NCBI GenBank assembly: GCA_016650135.1
Contig: JAENWH010000090.1
Coordinates: 1 to 7,240 of the forward strand
Origin: Peptostreptococcaceae bacterium
GTDB lineage: Bacteria > Bacillota_A > Clostridia > Peptostreptococcales > Anaerovoracaceae
Reading direction: 5' to 3'
DNA: 7,240 bases
A program made the position numbers and the translations under genes. The notes beneath the pieces were generated by a model. The model did not search any database and was not told the DNA's origin. It saw nothing but the letters and a program-made list of their open reading frames with translations. Positions 1 through 5,570 of this stretch are shown here, piece after piece. How positions within the stretch are numbered: position 1 is the stretch's first letter; every line of letters begins with the position of its first letter.

Positions 1-29
1 ATTTATTTGTATCTATTTATGTTTAATTA

Positions 30-38
30 TGGTATTAT
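30..38 (+). promoter_or_regulatory. Possible extended -10 promoter for rnjA
   Basis: TGGTATTAT fits the extended -10 form TGnTATAAT with one mismatch. No good -35 box lies 16-18 bp upstream. It overlaps the leftward promoter back to back and would give rnjA a leader of about 160 nt. This is a weak call in an AT-rich stretch. Confidence 0.22.
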
Positions 39-62
39 AACTATATAACCTATAAAAATCAA
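34..62 (-). promoter_or_regulatory. Leftward sigma-A-type promoter at window edge
   Basis: Read on the minus strand, a TTGATT -35 box (57-62) and a perfect TATAAT -10 box (34-39) are separated by exactly 17 bp. This would start transcription near position 27, heading out of the window. It implies a gene divergent from rnjA just to the left, but no coding part of it is visible here. The region is very AT-rich, so chance matches are a real risk. Confidence 0.5.
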
Positions 63-116
63 ACATATATCGCCCCCCATATTTTATGTTTAAACAAGGA
101 TATGAGTCGGTGATTT

Positions 117-138
117 TTTTGTGTGTTTACGCACAAAA
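117..138 (+). other. Small hairpin in the rnjA leader
   Basis: An inverted repeat with arms TTTTGTGTG (117-125) and CGCACAAAA (130-138) surrounds a TTTA loop. It gives a 9-bp stem with one G-U pair. No T-run follows it on either strand, so it is not a classical terminator. It lies about 65 nt ahead of the rnjA start codon and could be an operator or a structured leader element. Confidence 0.35.
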
Positions 139-194
139 TATAGATTGAGTTAAAAATATGAAATTATTAAAAAATTAATTATAAAAAAAGAATT

Positions 195-198
195 GGAG
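195..198 (+). promoter_or_regulatory. RBS that decides the rnjA start
   Basis: GGAG with a 6-nt spacer (ATTATT) precedes TTG at 205. The upstream in-frame TTG at 193 overlaps this site and has no Shine-Dalgarno sequence of its own, so 205 is preferred. Confidence 0.65.
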
Positions 199-204
199 AT
201 TATT

Positions 205-1863
205 TTGACATTAAAAAAGAAAAAGTTAAAAGTGATTCCCCTGGGTGGACTTGGGGAAATCGGAAAAAACATCACAGTATTTGAATACGGTGATGAAATT
301 GTAGTTGTGGATTGTGGAATGGCCTTCCCAGATGATGAAATGCTGGGGGTAGACTTAGTTTTACCAGATACAACATACCTGACAAAAAACAAAGATCGCA
401 TAAAAGCGATTATCGTTACGCATGGTCATGAAGACCATATTGGCGCATTACCTTACGTATTAAAAAATGTTAATGTTCCTGTTTACGGGACTAAACTTGC
501 ATTGGGTCTTTTGCAAAACAAACTGGAAGAACATAAAATTCTGGCTGACTGTACACTTAATATTGTTTCTCAGGGAGAAACGATTGATTTGGGTGCATTT
601 AAAATTGAATTTATAAGAACAAATCATAGTATTCCAGACACTGTAGCGTTGGCAATACATACACCAGTGGGTGTGATCATTCATACCTCCGACTTTAAAA
701 TAGACTTTACCCCAATTCTAGGTGAACCTATTGACTTGCAGCGTTTTGCGGAGATTGGAAGCAAAGGGGTATTACTCCTGATGTCTGACAGCACAAATGC
801 AGAGCGTCCAGGTTATACCATGTCCGAAAGTACAGTTGGAAAAGCTTTTGAAGAAATATTTTTAAATTCAAAAAGCAGGATAATTGTTGCATCCTTTGCT
901 TCAAATGTTCATAGAATTCAACAGGTAGTGAACGCTGCTGTAAAGTACAACCGGAAGGTTGCCATTTGTGGAAGAAGCATGGTTAACGTATGTAATAAGG
1001 CAATTGAACTGGGGTATTTGACAATCCCTAAAGGTGTGCTGGTTGAAATAGACAGCATTAAAAAATATCCTAAGGAAAAACAGGTTATTATTTCAACCGG
1101 AAGCCAGGGAGAACCCATGTCTGCCCTTTCAAGGATGGCGTCAGGAGATCATAGGCAGGTTGCAATCGTTGCCGGAGATTTGGTTGTTATTTCGGCCTCC
1201 CCAATACCAGGAAATGAAAAATCAGTATCAGTTGTTATTAATGAACTTTTTAAAAAGGGAGCGGATGTTGTTTATGAGGCATTGGCTGATGTACATGTTT
1301 CAGGACATGCCTGTCAGGAAGAACTGAAGACCATGCAGAGACTGGTTGGAGCAAAATATTTCATGCCGGTTCATGGGGAATACAGACATTTAAAGCAGCA
1401 CGCAAATCTTGCAGAAAACTTAGGCATGAAGAAAGACAATATCTTTATTATGGATATTGGTCAAGTGCTTGAAATAGATTCCAAAGAAGCTAAAATCAAA
1501 GGAACAGTTCCATCAGGCAAGATTCTTGTGGATGGACTTAGCATCGGAGACGTGGGTAAAATAGTCTTGAGAGACAGAAAGCATTTGTCAGAAGACGGAA
1601 TGATTATTGTGGTTATGACAATTGAAAAGGAAACAGGGGACATCATTACAGGGCCGGAAATTATTTCCAGAGGTTTTGTATATGCAAAAGAATCAGAGGT
1701 TCTCATGAAACAGCTGACGCAGGTTTGCGAAGATACCGTAACCAAACATAAAGGGATGAATAACATGACAAGAAAAAATATGATTAACAGTACCCTGAAA
1801 GATTACGTATACAAGAAAACAAAAAGAAGACCAATGATTTTGCCGGTTATCACGGAAATGTAA
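205..1863 (+). CDS. rnjA: Ribonuclease J (5'-3' exo/endoribonuclease)
   Basis: A metallo-beta-lactamase/beta-CASP RNase of the RNA degradosome type that matures and degrades mRNA and rRNA in the cytoplasm using two zinc ions. The protein is 552 aa, against about 555 for Bacillus RNase J1. The zinc motif HGHEDH gives H73, H75, D77 and H78. Further ligands are H141, D163 (HTSDFK) and H390 (HGEYRH), with H368 in SGHACQEE, nearly superimposable on J1 numbering. The beta-CASP region carries MSDSTNAERPG and STGSQGEPMS. I chose the TTG at 205, not the in-frame TTG at 193, because GGAG at 195-198 sits 6 nt before 205 and overlaps the 193 codon; the N-terminus becomes MTLKKKKLKVIPLGG. No partner gene is co-transcribed, and a hairpin terminator follows. 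The protein looks intact. One copy is visible, so rnjA versus rnjB is assigned by similarity only. Confidence 0.96.
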   Translation: MTLKKKKLKVIPLGGLGEIGKNITVFEYGDEIVVVDCGMAFPDDEMLGVDLVLPDTTYLTKNKDRIKAIIVTHGHEDHIGALPYVLKNVNVPVYGTKLALGLLQNKLEEHKILADCTLNIVSQGETIDLGAFKIEFIRTNHSIPDTVALAIHTPVGVIIHTSDFKIDFTPILGEPIDLQRFAEIGSKGVLLLMSDSTNAERPGYTMSESTVGKAFEEIFLNSKSRIIVASFASNVHRIQQVVNAAVKYNRKVAICGRSMVNVCNKAIELGYLTIPKGVLVEIDSIKKYPKEKQVIISTGSQGEPMSALSRMASGDHRQVAIVAGDLVVISASPIPGNEKSVSVVINELFKKGADVVYEALADVHVSGHACQEELKTMQRLVGAKYFMPVHGEYRHLKQHANLAENLGMKKDNIFIMDIGQVLEIDSKEAKIKGTVPSGKILVDGLSIGDVGKIVLRDRKHLSEDGMIIVVMTIEKETGDIITGPEIISRGFVYAKESEVLMKQLTQVCEDTVTKHKGMNNMTRKNMINSTLKDYVYKKTKRRPMILPVITEM

Positions 1864-1904
1864 TACAAATTACTAAGGGAAATATCAAGTGAAACATTAA
1901 ATAT

Positions 1905-1945
1905 AAAGCCCGAATTACGATTATATATATCGCAATTCGGGCTTT
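1905..1945. terminator. Bidirectional hairpin terminator between rnjA and permease
   Basis: Perfect 12-bp arms at 1905-1916 (AAAGCCCGAATT) and 1934-1945 (AATTCGGGCTTT) extend inward by a further short CGAT/ATCG stem after one mismatch. On the plus strand the stem ends in CTTTACTGATTT. On the minus strand it ends in CTTTATATTTAAT. Both are modest U-rich tails. It lies 42 nt after the rnjA stop and 65 nt after the end of the convergent permease gene, so it probably serves both. Confidence 0.8.
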
Positions 1946-1959
1946 ACTGATTTGAGGGT

Positions 1960-1989
1960 GGTGCAACTAGGCCCTAGCTGAGATGCACC
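1960..1989 (+). repeat. Solo 30-bp palindromic repeat unit
   Basis: A 30-bp element begins GGTGCA, ends TGCACC, and contains the internal near-palindrome CTAGGCCCTAG followed by CTGAGA. It matches the unit at 4131-4160 at 26 of 30 positions; the last 18 bases are identical and all four differences fall in bases 7-12. It lies between the rnjA terminator and the 3' end of the permease gene. Matching termini and repeated intergenic position suggest a short dispersed palindromic repeat. Confidence 0.8.
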
Positions 1990-2010
1990 GCTGGCTGGCG
2001 CTGCCTGATA

Positions 2011-2829
2011 TTAGTCCAAATCCAGTTTGTTGTTCAGAATCCAAATATTGCAGATGCTATATGCAAGTATTAAAAAGACACCATACAGAATGCCAAGCCC
2101 TATTACCCAGTTGAAAAGTCCCAAAACTTCCTGAATGCTTCCAAGATTAGACATAGAATTAAACTGATTCATCAGAAGAGTCTGGTCTTTAAAGAAAGGT
2201 GAACCAATCAGAGCTACACCCTGAACAACAATGGCTTCTGCCCAGGAAAAAGCAAAATAGGAAAGCACGCCAACAGGAACTCTGAATTTATTGAATTGCC
2301 TTAAATGAGCAATAGAGCATGCCAGAAATAGTTTGGCTACTTCTTTTACTGTAGAAATAATCATTGCAAGGATAAGAAGAAGTATGGTTACTCCACCAAG
2401 CCCAGATAGTTGAGAGATAGATGTCTTGATTGCACTGATAATATCCATGAAAGGCAGCGGCGCTATCAATAACGTGAAGATCAGTAAACCAATCGCTGAG
2501 ACGATCATGGTCAATACAATCCACATGGAACTGACAATTAATTTGGAAGACAATATTTGCCTTGAAGTTACAGGAAGGGTTAAAGTTAAATATCCCTGTT
2601 TTGAATATATATTTGTGTTGAATATTTTAAACAAACTGATGATTGTTATTACGATAACAGCTATAATGATGCCAAAAGCGATGAAACCTCCAGTAATAAC
2701 AATGAAATCATTGTTTACGTAGTTAAAAATAAATGGGAGGATAATAACGCCAAGCAGGATTGACAGATAAATCCCTGTAAAATCTCTCCAGGTTGACTTG
2801 ATGTCATATTTGATTAATTTCTTTAACAT
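2011..2829 (-). CDS. ABC-2 type transporter permease
   Basis: An integral membrane subunit of an ABC transporter, 272 aa, which would pair with the ATPase encoded just upstream. About six hydrophobic segments are visible, near residues 19-37, 42-67, 100-124, 146-172, 185-208 and 238-266. The cytoplasmic loop after the second segment carries GYLTLTLPVTSRQIL (79-93), a hallmark of Gram-positive ABC-2 permeases found beside YtrA-type regulators. The ATG at 2829 overlaps the ATPase stop by 7 nt. It is preceded by AGGGAGG (2843-2837) with a 7-nt gap, so translation is probably coupled but has its own strong RBS. The substrate cannot be read from sequence. Homologous systems are linked to antimicrobial or envelope stress, or to acetoin utilisation in Bacillus ytr, but neither is shown here. 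The gene is intact and last in its operon. Confidence 0.9.
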   Translation of the reverse strand: MLKKLIKYDIKSTWRDFTGIYLSILLGVIILPFIFNYVNNDFIVITGGFIAFGIIIAVIVITIISLFKIFNTNIYSKQGYLTLTLPVTSRQILSSKLIVSSMWIVLTMIVSAIGLLIFTLLIAPLPFMDIISAIKTSISQLSGLGGVTILLLILAMIISTVKEVAKLFLACSIAHLRQFNKFRVPVGVLSYFAFSWAEAIVVQGVALIGSPFFKDQTLLMNQFNSMSNLGSIQEVLGLFNWVIGLGILYGVFLILAYSICNIWILNNKLDLD

Positions 2830-3557
2830 TTGAATACCTCCCTAAATAATTGATCTATGGACTTATCTTCCGCAGTCCTGATATTGTCAATATCACCCTG
2901 CAATACAATTTCTCCCTCTTTCAGGAATATTACAGTATCAAAGATCCGTTCCACATCAGAAATCAGATGAGTAGACATTAAAATAGTGGAATCCGGGTCG
3001 TAGTTTGATAAAATAGTATCCAGAATAAAATCTCTTGCAGCAGGGTCAACTCCTCCAATTGGTTCGTCAAGTATGTAAAACATGGCTTTTCTGGACATTA
3101 CCAGGCACAACTGAAATTTTTCAATCATTCCTTTAGACATCGTATTGATTCTTTGTTTTTCGTTAAGACCTAGTTTGTGAAGCATAGCAAGGCATTTATC
3201 TTCACTGAAATCAGTGTAAAAGTCTTTAAACATGGAAATCATATGCAAAGGGGTCATCCATGGGCTAAAGTAGGGATTGTCCGGCAGGTAAGATACCAAA
3301 GCCTTCGTTTCGGGGCCTATGGGTATTCCATTGATAGTAACTGTTCCACTATAGTCTTTGATGACACCTGTTAGGATTTTCATTAAAGTTGTTTTGCCAC
3401 TTCCGTTCGGACCCAGTAAACCTACGATATGTCCTGGTTCCAATGTAAGATTTAAACCGGACAAAGCTAATTTTTTCGGATACATTTTATTCAGATTGCT
3501 GACGTTTAATAAATTTGGTTTAGCATCGGGCAGTTTATTTGTAATTTGCGTGTTCAT
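2823..3557 (-). CDS. ABC transporter ATP-binding protein (YtrB-like)
   Basis: The cytoplasmic ATPase that would energise the neighbouring permease; 244 aa, normal for a single-domain subunit. Walker A is GPNGSGKT (49-56), Walker B is MFYILDEP with D164 and E165, the D-loop is GGVDPAAR, and the switch histidine is H197 in STHLIS. Two motifs depart from textbook form. The Q-loop position reads SYLPDNPYF with Asp93 instead of Gln, and the signature reads MSKGM (140-144) instead of LSGGQ. Both are typical of the YtrB/EcsA-type branch and do not mean the enzyme is dead. The ATG directly abuts the repressor stop codon (0 bp), with GGAG at 3568-3565 and a 7-nt gap inside the repressor gene. Substrate and transport direction are unknown; the family suggests export. 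Confidence 0.92.
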   Translation of the reverse strand: MNTQITNKLPDAKPNLLNVSNLNKMYPKKLALSGLNLTLEPGHIVGLLGPNGSGKTTLMKILTGVIKDYSGTVTINGIPIGPETKALVSYLPDNPYFSPWMTPLHMISMFKDFYTDFSEDKCLAMLHKLGLNEKQRINTMSKGMIEKFQLCLVMSRKAMFYILDEPIGGVDPAARDFILDTILSNYDPDSTILMSTHLISDVERIFDTVIFLKEGEIVLQGDIDNIRTAEDKSIDQLFREVFKC

Positions 3558-3929
3558 TTAAACACTCCTTCCTTCCATTTTTTTGATAAACAGATTGATG
3601 GCTTCCTGATTTGAAAAGCCTAAACTTGACATTTGTAGTATGAACTGATCAATGATTTCTTGTGCAACTGATTCGCGCATTTTACTAATTAACTCCTTAT
3701 CTTTTGTAATAAAACGACCTGTTGTTCTCTCGGCGAAAACAAGCTCATCTCTTTCCAATTCTGCTAGTGCTCTTTGCATGGTGTTAGGGTTGACCTCAAA
3801 ATAGAGAGCGAGATCTCTTACCGATTCAAGCTTAGAACCGGCCGTTAATTCCCCTGAGACGATTCTATGCTTGAAATTGTTTACCAATTGTAAATAAATT
3901 GGTGTGTTTGACTGAAATTGGGTTGTCAT
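3558..3929 (-). CDS. GntR-family transcriptional repressor (YtrA subfamily)
   Basis: A short 123-aa GntR protein with an N-terminal winged helix (about 9-77; [14 protein letters not shown], then [11 protein letters not shown] and [13 protein letters not shown]) and a small all-helical C-terminal tail instead of a large ligand domain. This is the YtrA architecture. It is the first gene of the repressor-ATPase-permease operon and is expected to repress that operon until an unknown signal appears. The start is placed at ATG 3929. An upstream in-frame TTG at 3968 would add 13 residues, but the predicted transcription start is near 3967, so that codon would not be in the mRNA. AAGGAGG ends 11 nt before ATG 3929, which is slightly long. 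Its likely operator is the dyad at 3946-3987. Confidence 0.92.
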   Translation of the reverse strand: MTTQFQSNTPIYLQLVNNFKHRIVSGELTAGSKLESVRDLALYFEVNPNTMQRALAELERDELVFAERTTGRFITKDKELISKMRESVAQEIIDQFILQMSSLGFSNQEAINLFIKKMEGRSV

Positions 3930-3945
3930 AATATGGGGTACCTCC

Positions 3946-3987
3946 TTTTGTATTATTGTATTAGTCAATTAGTACAATAATACAAAA
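3946..3987. promoter_or_regulatory. Dyad operator for the GntR repressor
   Basis: A 42-bp dyad. The outer 15 bp of each arm (3946-3960 and 3973-3987) are perfect complements. Allowing one mismatch the arms grow to 18 bp around a 6-bp centre, GTCAAT (3964-3969). Each arm is built from two octamers: TTGTATTA twice on the left (3948-3963), then TAGTACAA and TAATACAA on the right (3970-3985). The GT...AC layout fits the general GntR operator form. It covers the -10 box and start site of the operon, so autorepression is the obvious inference. Confidence 0.75.
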
Positions 3988-4002
3988 CGGGGAGCATGTC
4001 AA
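3974..4002 (-). promoter_or_regulatory. Promoter of the GntR-ABC operon
   Basis: On the minus strand there is a perfect TTGACA -35 box (3997-4002), a 17-bp spacer, and TATTGT as -10 box (3974-3979). Transcription would start near 3967, at the centre of the dyad operator, leaving a leader of roughly 40 nt before ATG 3929. The -10 box lies inside one operator arm, which fits direct repression. The region just upstream (4013-4040) is a run of A/T tracts that could act as an UP element. Confidence 0.7.
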
Positions 4003-4012
4003 TAGGAAAATG

Positions 4013-4040
4013 AAAATAATTATTTTATTTTTTAAAAAAT
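4013..4040. other. Two adjacent A/T palindromes
   Basis: Two perfect 14-bp A/T palindromes lie end to end: AAAATAATTATTTT (4013-4026) and ATTTTTTAAAAAAT (4027-4040). They sit about 11-38 bp upstream of the -35 box of the GntR operon promoter, where UP elements or bent DNA act. Composition bias alone could produce them. Confidence 0.35.
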
Positions 4041-4068
4041 TATTTGAATAACGGTTTTCCTTTAAATA

Positions 4069-4077
4069 TGATATAAT
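4069..4077 (+). promoter_or_regulatory. Extended -10 promoter for the UBA/two-component operon
   Basis: TGATATAAT is a perfect extended -10 element (TGnTATAAT). A TTGAAT box exists at 4044-4049 but is 22 bp away, too far to serve as a normal -35. Transcription would start near 4084, placing the long inverted repeat at 4089-4162 at the very 5' end of the mRNA, about 200 nt ahead of the first gene. Confidence 0.5.
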
Positions 4078-4088
4078 TTCATTAACCG

Positions 4089-4162
4089 CTGGTGCATCTC
4101 AGCTAGGGTCTGACTGCACCACTAACAAACGGTGCAGTCAGACCCTAGCTGAGATGCACCAG
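4089..4162. repeat. Perfect inverted repeat of two 30-bp units (giant hairpin)
   Basis: The arms at 4089-4120 and 4131-4162 are perfect 32-bp complements around a 10-nt A/C-rich loop, ACTAACAAAC. Each arm holds one complete 30-bp unit starting GGTGCA and ending TGCACC (4091-4120 and 4131-4160), in opposite orientations. The right unit runs in the same direction as the solo copy at 1960-1989. No T-run follows either side, so it is not an intrinsic terminator. In RNA it would form a very stable stem. Zero mismatches over 32 bp suggest recent formation or active maintenance. Confidence 0.88.
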
Positions 4163-4164
4163 AC

Positions 4165-4177
4165 AGGCCCTAGCTGA
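4165..4177 (+). repeat. Truncated third copy of the repeat unit
   Basis: AGGCCCTAGCTGA is identical to 13 bases of the solo unit (1969-1981) and stops abruptly before the TGCACC end. It directly follows the inverted repeat, suggesting a decayed or partly deleted third unit. ACCGCTGG is also shared between 4085-4092 and 1987-1994, hinting at a lost fourth end. Confidence 0.6.
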
Positions 4178-4228
4178 AATTTAATCCAATTTTAATCTTT
4201 ATCAAATGGGATTTGAAGCATTCCATCT

Positions 4229-4234
4229 TATAAT
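4229..4234 (+). promoter_or_regulatory. Possible second -10 box ahead of UBA gene
   Basis: A perfect TATAAT lies 47 bp before ATG 4282, but no recognisable -35 box or TG extension accompanies it. If active it would give a leader of about 40 nt that excludes the inverted repeat. The rest of 4178-4281 holds nothing else I recognise apart from the RBS AGGAGG at 4267-4272. Confidence 0.3.
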
Positions 4235-4281
4235 GAAACCATATTAAATAACTAATTCAAACAAAGAGGAGGAAAATTATT

Positions 4282-4830
4282 ATGGTAACACTTGAACAGG
4301 TAGAAAAGCTTCGCGAATATGCAAATGTATCTTATGATGAAGCGAAAAAAGCACTGGAGAAAAATGAGGGCGACATACTTCAGGCATTAATTGATCTTGA
4401 ACAGGAAGGGAAAACAAAATCACCTCAGGATGGCGGGAGGTACGTTTATTCAGCTGCCGATTATGAGGATTCAGAAAAAACAGAAAGCTGCGGAAAAAGT
4501 AAAGCAAAATCTAAAAGAGAAGAACCCTCTGCATTCAGAGACAATATGAACAGGTTCTTTAAATGGCTTGGTGAAATAATCCATAAAGGCAACATTAATT
4601 TACTGGTGGTTCAAAAACATGGAGAGAACATTATTAAGCTTCCAGTGACTGTGGTTGTAGTATTGCTGATTGTTGGATTTTGGGTTATGATTCCATTACT
4701 TATAGTAGGATTGTTTTTTAACTTCAGATATTCCTTTGAAGGACCAGATCTGGGAAGCGATAAAGTGAACAGGATGATGGACAATGTATCTCAGGCTGCA
4801 GAAAATATTAAACAAGACATAAAAAAATAA
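4282..4830 (+). CDS. UBA-like/DUF4342 membrane protein
   Basis: A 182-aa protein of unknown function. Residues 3-42 form a UBA/TS-N-like three-helix domain (VEKLREYANVSYDEAKKALEKNEGDILQALIDLE), resembling the N-terminus of elongation factor Ts. A charged, Lys/Ser-rich linker (43-84) follows. A DUF4342-type segment then runs from about 85 to 150, with a long hydrophobic stretch (121-147) that is either one membrane helix or a tight hairpin. The charged C-terminal tail (154-182) looks helical. There is no signal peptide. AGGAGG 9 nt before the ATG is a strong RBS. The gene leads a probable operon with the response regulator (26-nt gap, no terminator), so a role in signal input or membrane anchoring for that system is plausible but inferred. 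Tandem stops TAA TAG end it. Confidence 0.88.
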   Translation: MVTLEQVEKLREYANVSYDEAKKALEKNEGDILQALIDLEQEGKTKSPQDGGRYVYSAADYEDSEKTESCGKSKAKSKREEPSAFRDNMNRFFKWLGEIIHKGNINLLVVQKHGENIIKLPVTVVVVLLIVGFWVMIPLLIVGLFFNFRYSFEGPDLGSDKVNRMMDNVSQAAENIKQDIKK

Positions 4831-4856
4831 TAGAAGTTATTCCAAAAGGAGGGTCT

Positions 4857-5570
4857 ATGCCGCAACGAATTTTGATCATTGAAGATGAAGAAAAGCTTGC
4901 CAGATTTATTGAACTGGAACTCACCTTTGAGGGATATGCTGTGGAAAAGGCAGGAGACGGCAGAACCGGACTTGCCTTGGCACTGGAAAAACCGTTTGAC
5001 CTTATTGCCCTGGATGTTATGCTTCCAGGGCTTAATGGCATTGAAATATTAAGACGCATAAGACAAACCTCAAAAGTTCCTGTCATTTTACTTACGGCCA
5101 GAGATTCTATTATGGACAAAGTGGCAGGCTTGGATTGCGGAGCCAATGATTACCTTACAAAACCCTTTGCAATTGAAGAACTTCTGGCGCGCATCAGAGC
5201 TTTATTGAGGAATAGCCAGTCTGTTCAGGGAAGCAATACGGCTCGGGAAAATAATACGGCTCAGGCGTCAAATCTATGTGCAGGTAAGCTTAAAATGAGT
5301 CTGGCCAGCAGGGAAGTCCATGTTGATGGCAATCTGGTAGAACTGACAAAACAAGAATTTGATTTACTTGCTTATTTGTTGCAAAACAAAGGGTTCGTCA
5401 TGAGCCGGGATTTACTGCTGGACAGAGTCTGGGGTTATGATTTTGTTGGAGAAACGAATGCCATAGATGTTTATATCCGATATATTCGGGCAAAGATTGA
5501 AGAACCTTTTGGGGTGAAAATCATTCAAACAATACGTGGAGTAGGATATGTGATCAGAGATGAACAATAA
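4857..5570 (+). CDS. OmpR/PhoB-family response regulator
   Basis: A 237-aa DNA-binding response regulator, the output half of a two-component system. The receiver domain (4-118) has the acidic pocket E9/D10, phospho-acceptor D53 in LDVMLPGLNG, T80 and K102 in TKPFAIEELL. The winged helix (about 143-235) shows LTKQEFDLLAYLLQNKGFVMSRDLLL, VWGYDF and the RGVGYVI wing. The linker (119-142) is Asn/Gln/Ser/Ala-rich and contains a 6-residue tandem repeat (SNTARE, NNTAQA) encoded by an 18-bp near-duplication at 5235-5265. The RBS AAGGAGG lies only 4 nt before ATG, short but strong. Its 3' end overlaps the kinase start by 11 nt, the usual pairing, so the kinase at 5560-7031 is its expected partner. 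Its target promoters are unknown, but self-regulation of this operon is likely. Confidence 0.95.
   Translation: MPQRILIIEDEEKLARFIELELTFEGYAVEKAGDGRTGLALALEKPFDLIALDVMLPGLNGIEILRRIRQTSKVPVILLTARDSIMDKVAGLDCGANDYLTKPFAIEELLARIRALLRNSQSVQGSNTARENNTAQASNLCAGKLKMSLASREVHVDGNLVELTKQEFDLLAYLLQNKGFVMSRDLLLDRVWGYDFVGETNAIDVYIRYIRAKIEEPFGVKIIQTIRGVGYVIRDEQ
5235..5265 (+). repeat. 18-bp tandem near-repeat in regulator linker
   Basis: AATACGGCTCGGG (5235-5247) recurs 18 bp later as AATACGGCTCAGG (5253-5265), one mismatch in 13. The period is a multiple of three, so it adds six residues without breaking the frame, between the receiver and DNA-binding domains. Confidence 0.6.

Noticed and set aside
117..138. 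Intrinsic terminator of an upstream gene
   Set aside because: The T-run precedes the stem on the plus strand and A's follow it, so there is no U-tract after the stem on either strand.
193..204. Upstream TTG start for RNase J
   Set aside because: It overlaps the GGAG that properly serves TTG 205 and has no RBS of its own.
2426..2722. Plus-strand open frame inside the permease gene
   Set aside because: It is antisense to a well-supported membrane protein gene, lacks an RBS, and its translation resembles no family.
2823..3557. ABC ATPase as a degenerate, inactive copy because of its altered Q-loop and signature
   Set aside because: Walker A, Walker B, the catalytic Glu and the switch His are intact, and these substitutions are normal for the YtrB-type branch.
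3930..3968. N-terminal extension of the GntR protein from TTG 3968 (13 more residues)
   Set aside because: The extension runs through the operator and RBS, the predicted mRNA starts at about 3967, and family members begin at the equivalent of ATG 3929.
1960..4160. Insertion sequence or composite transposon bounded by the 30-bp repeats
   Set aside because: The enclosed genes are a repressor and ABC transporter, there is no transposase, and no clear target-site duplication was seen. Kept only as a short-repeat observation.
4089..4177. CRISPR-like array
   Set aside because: The units are in opposite orientations, only two to three are present, spacers are 10 nt or less, and there are no cas genes.
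4808..5146. Minus-strand open frame over the response regulator
   Set aside because: It is a shadow of the receiver-domain coding sequence, with no RBS and a low-complexity Ser-rich product.
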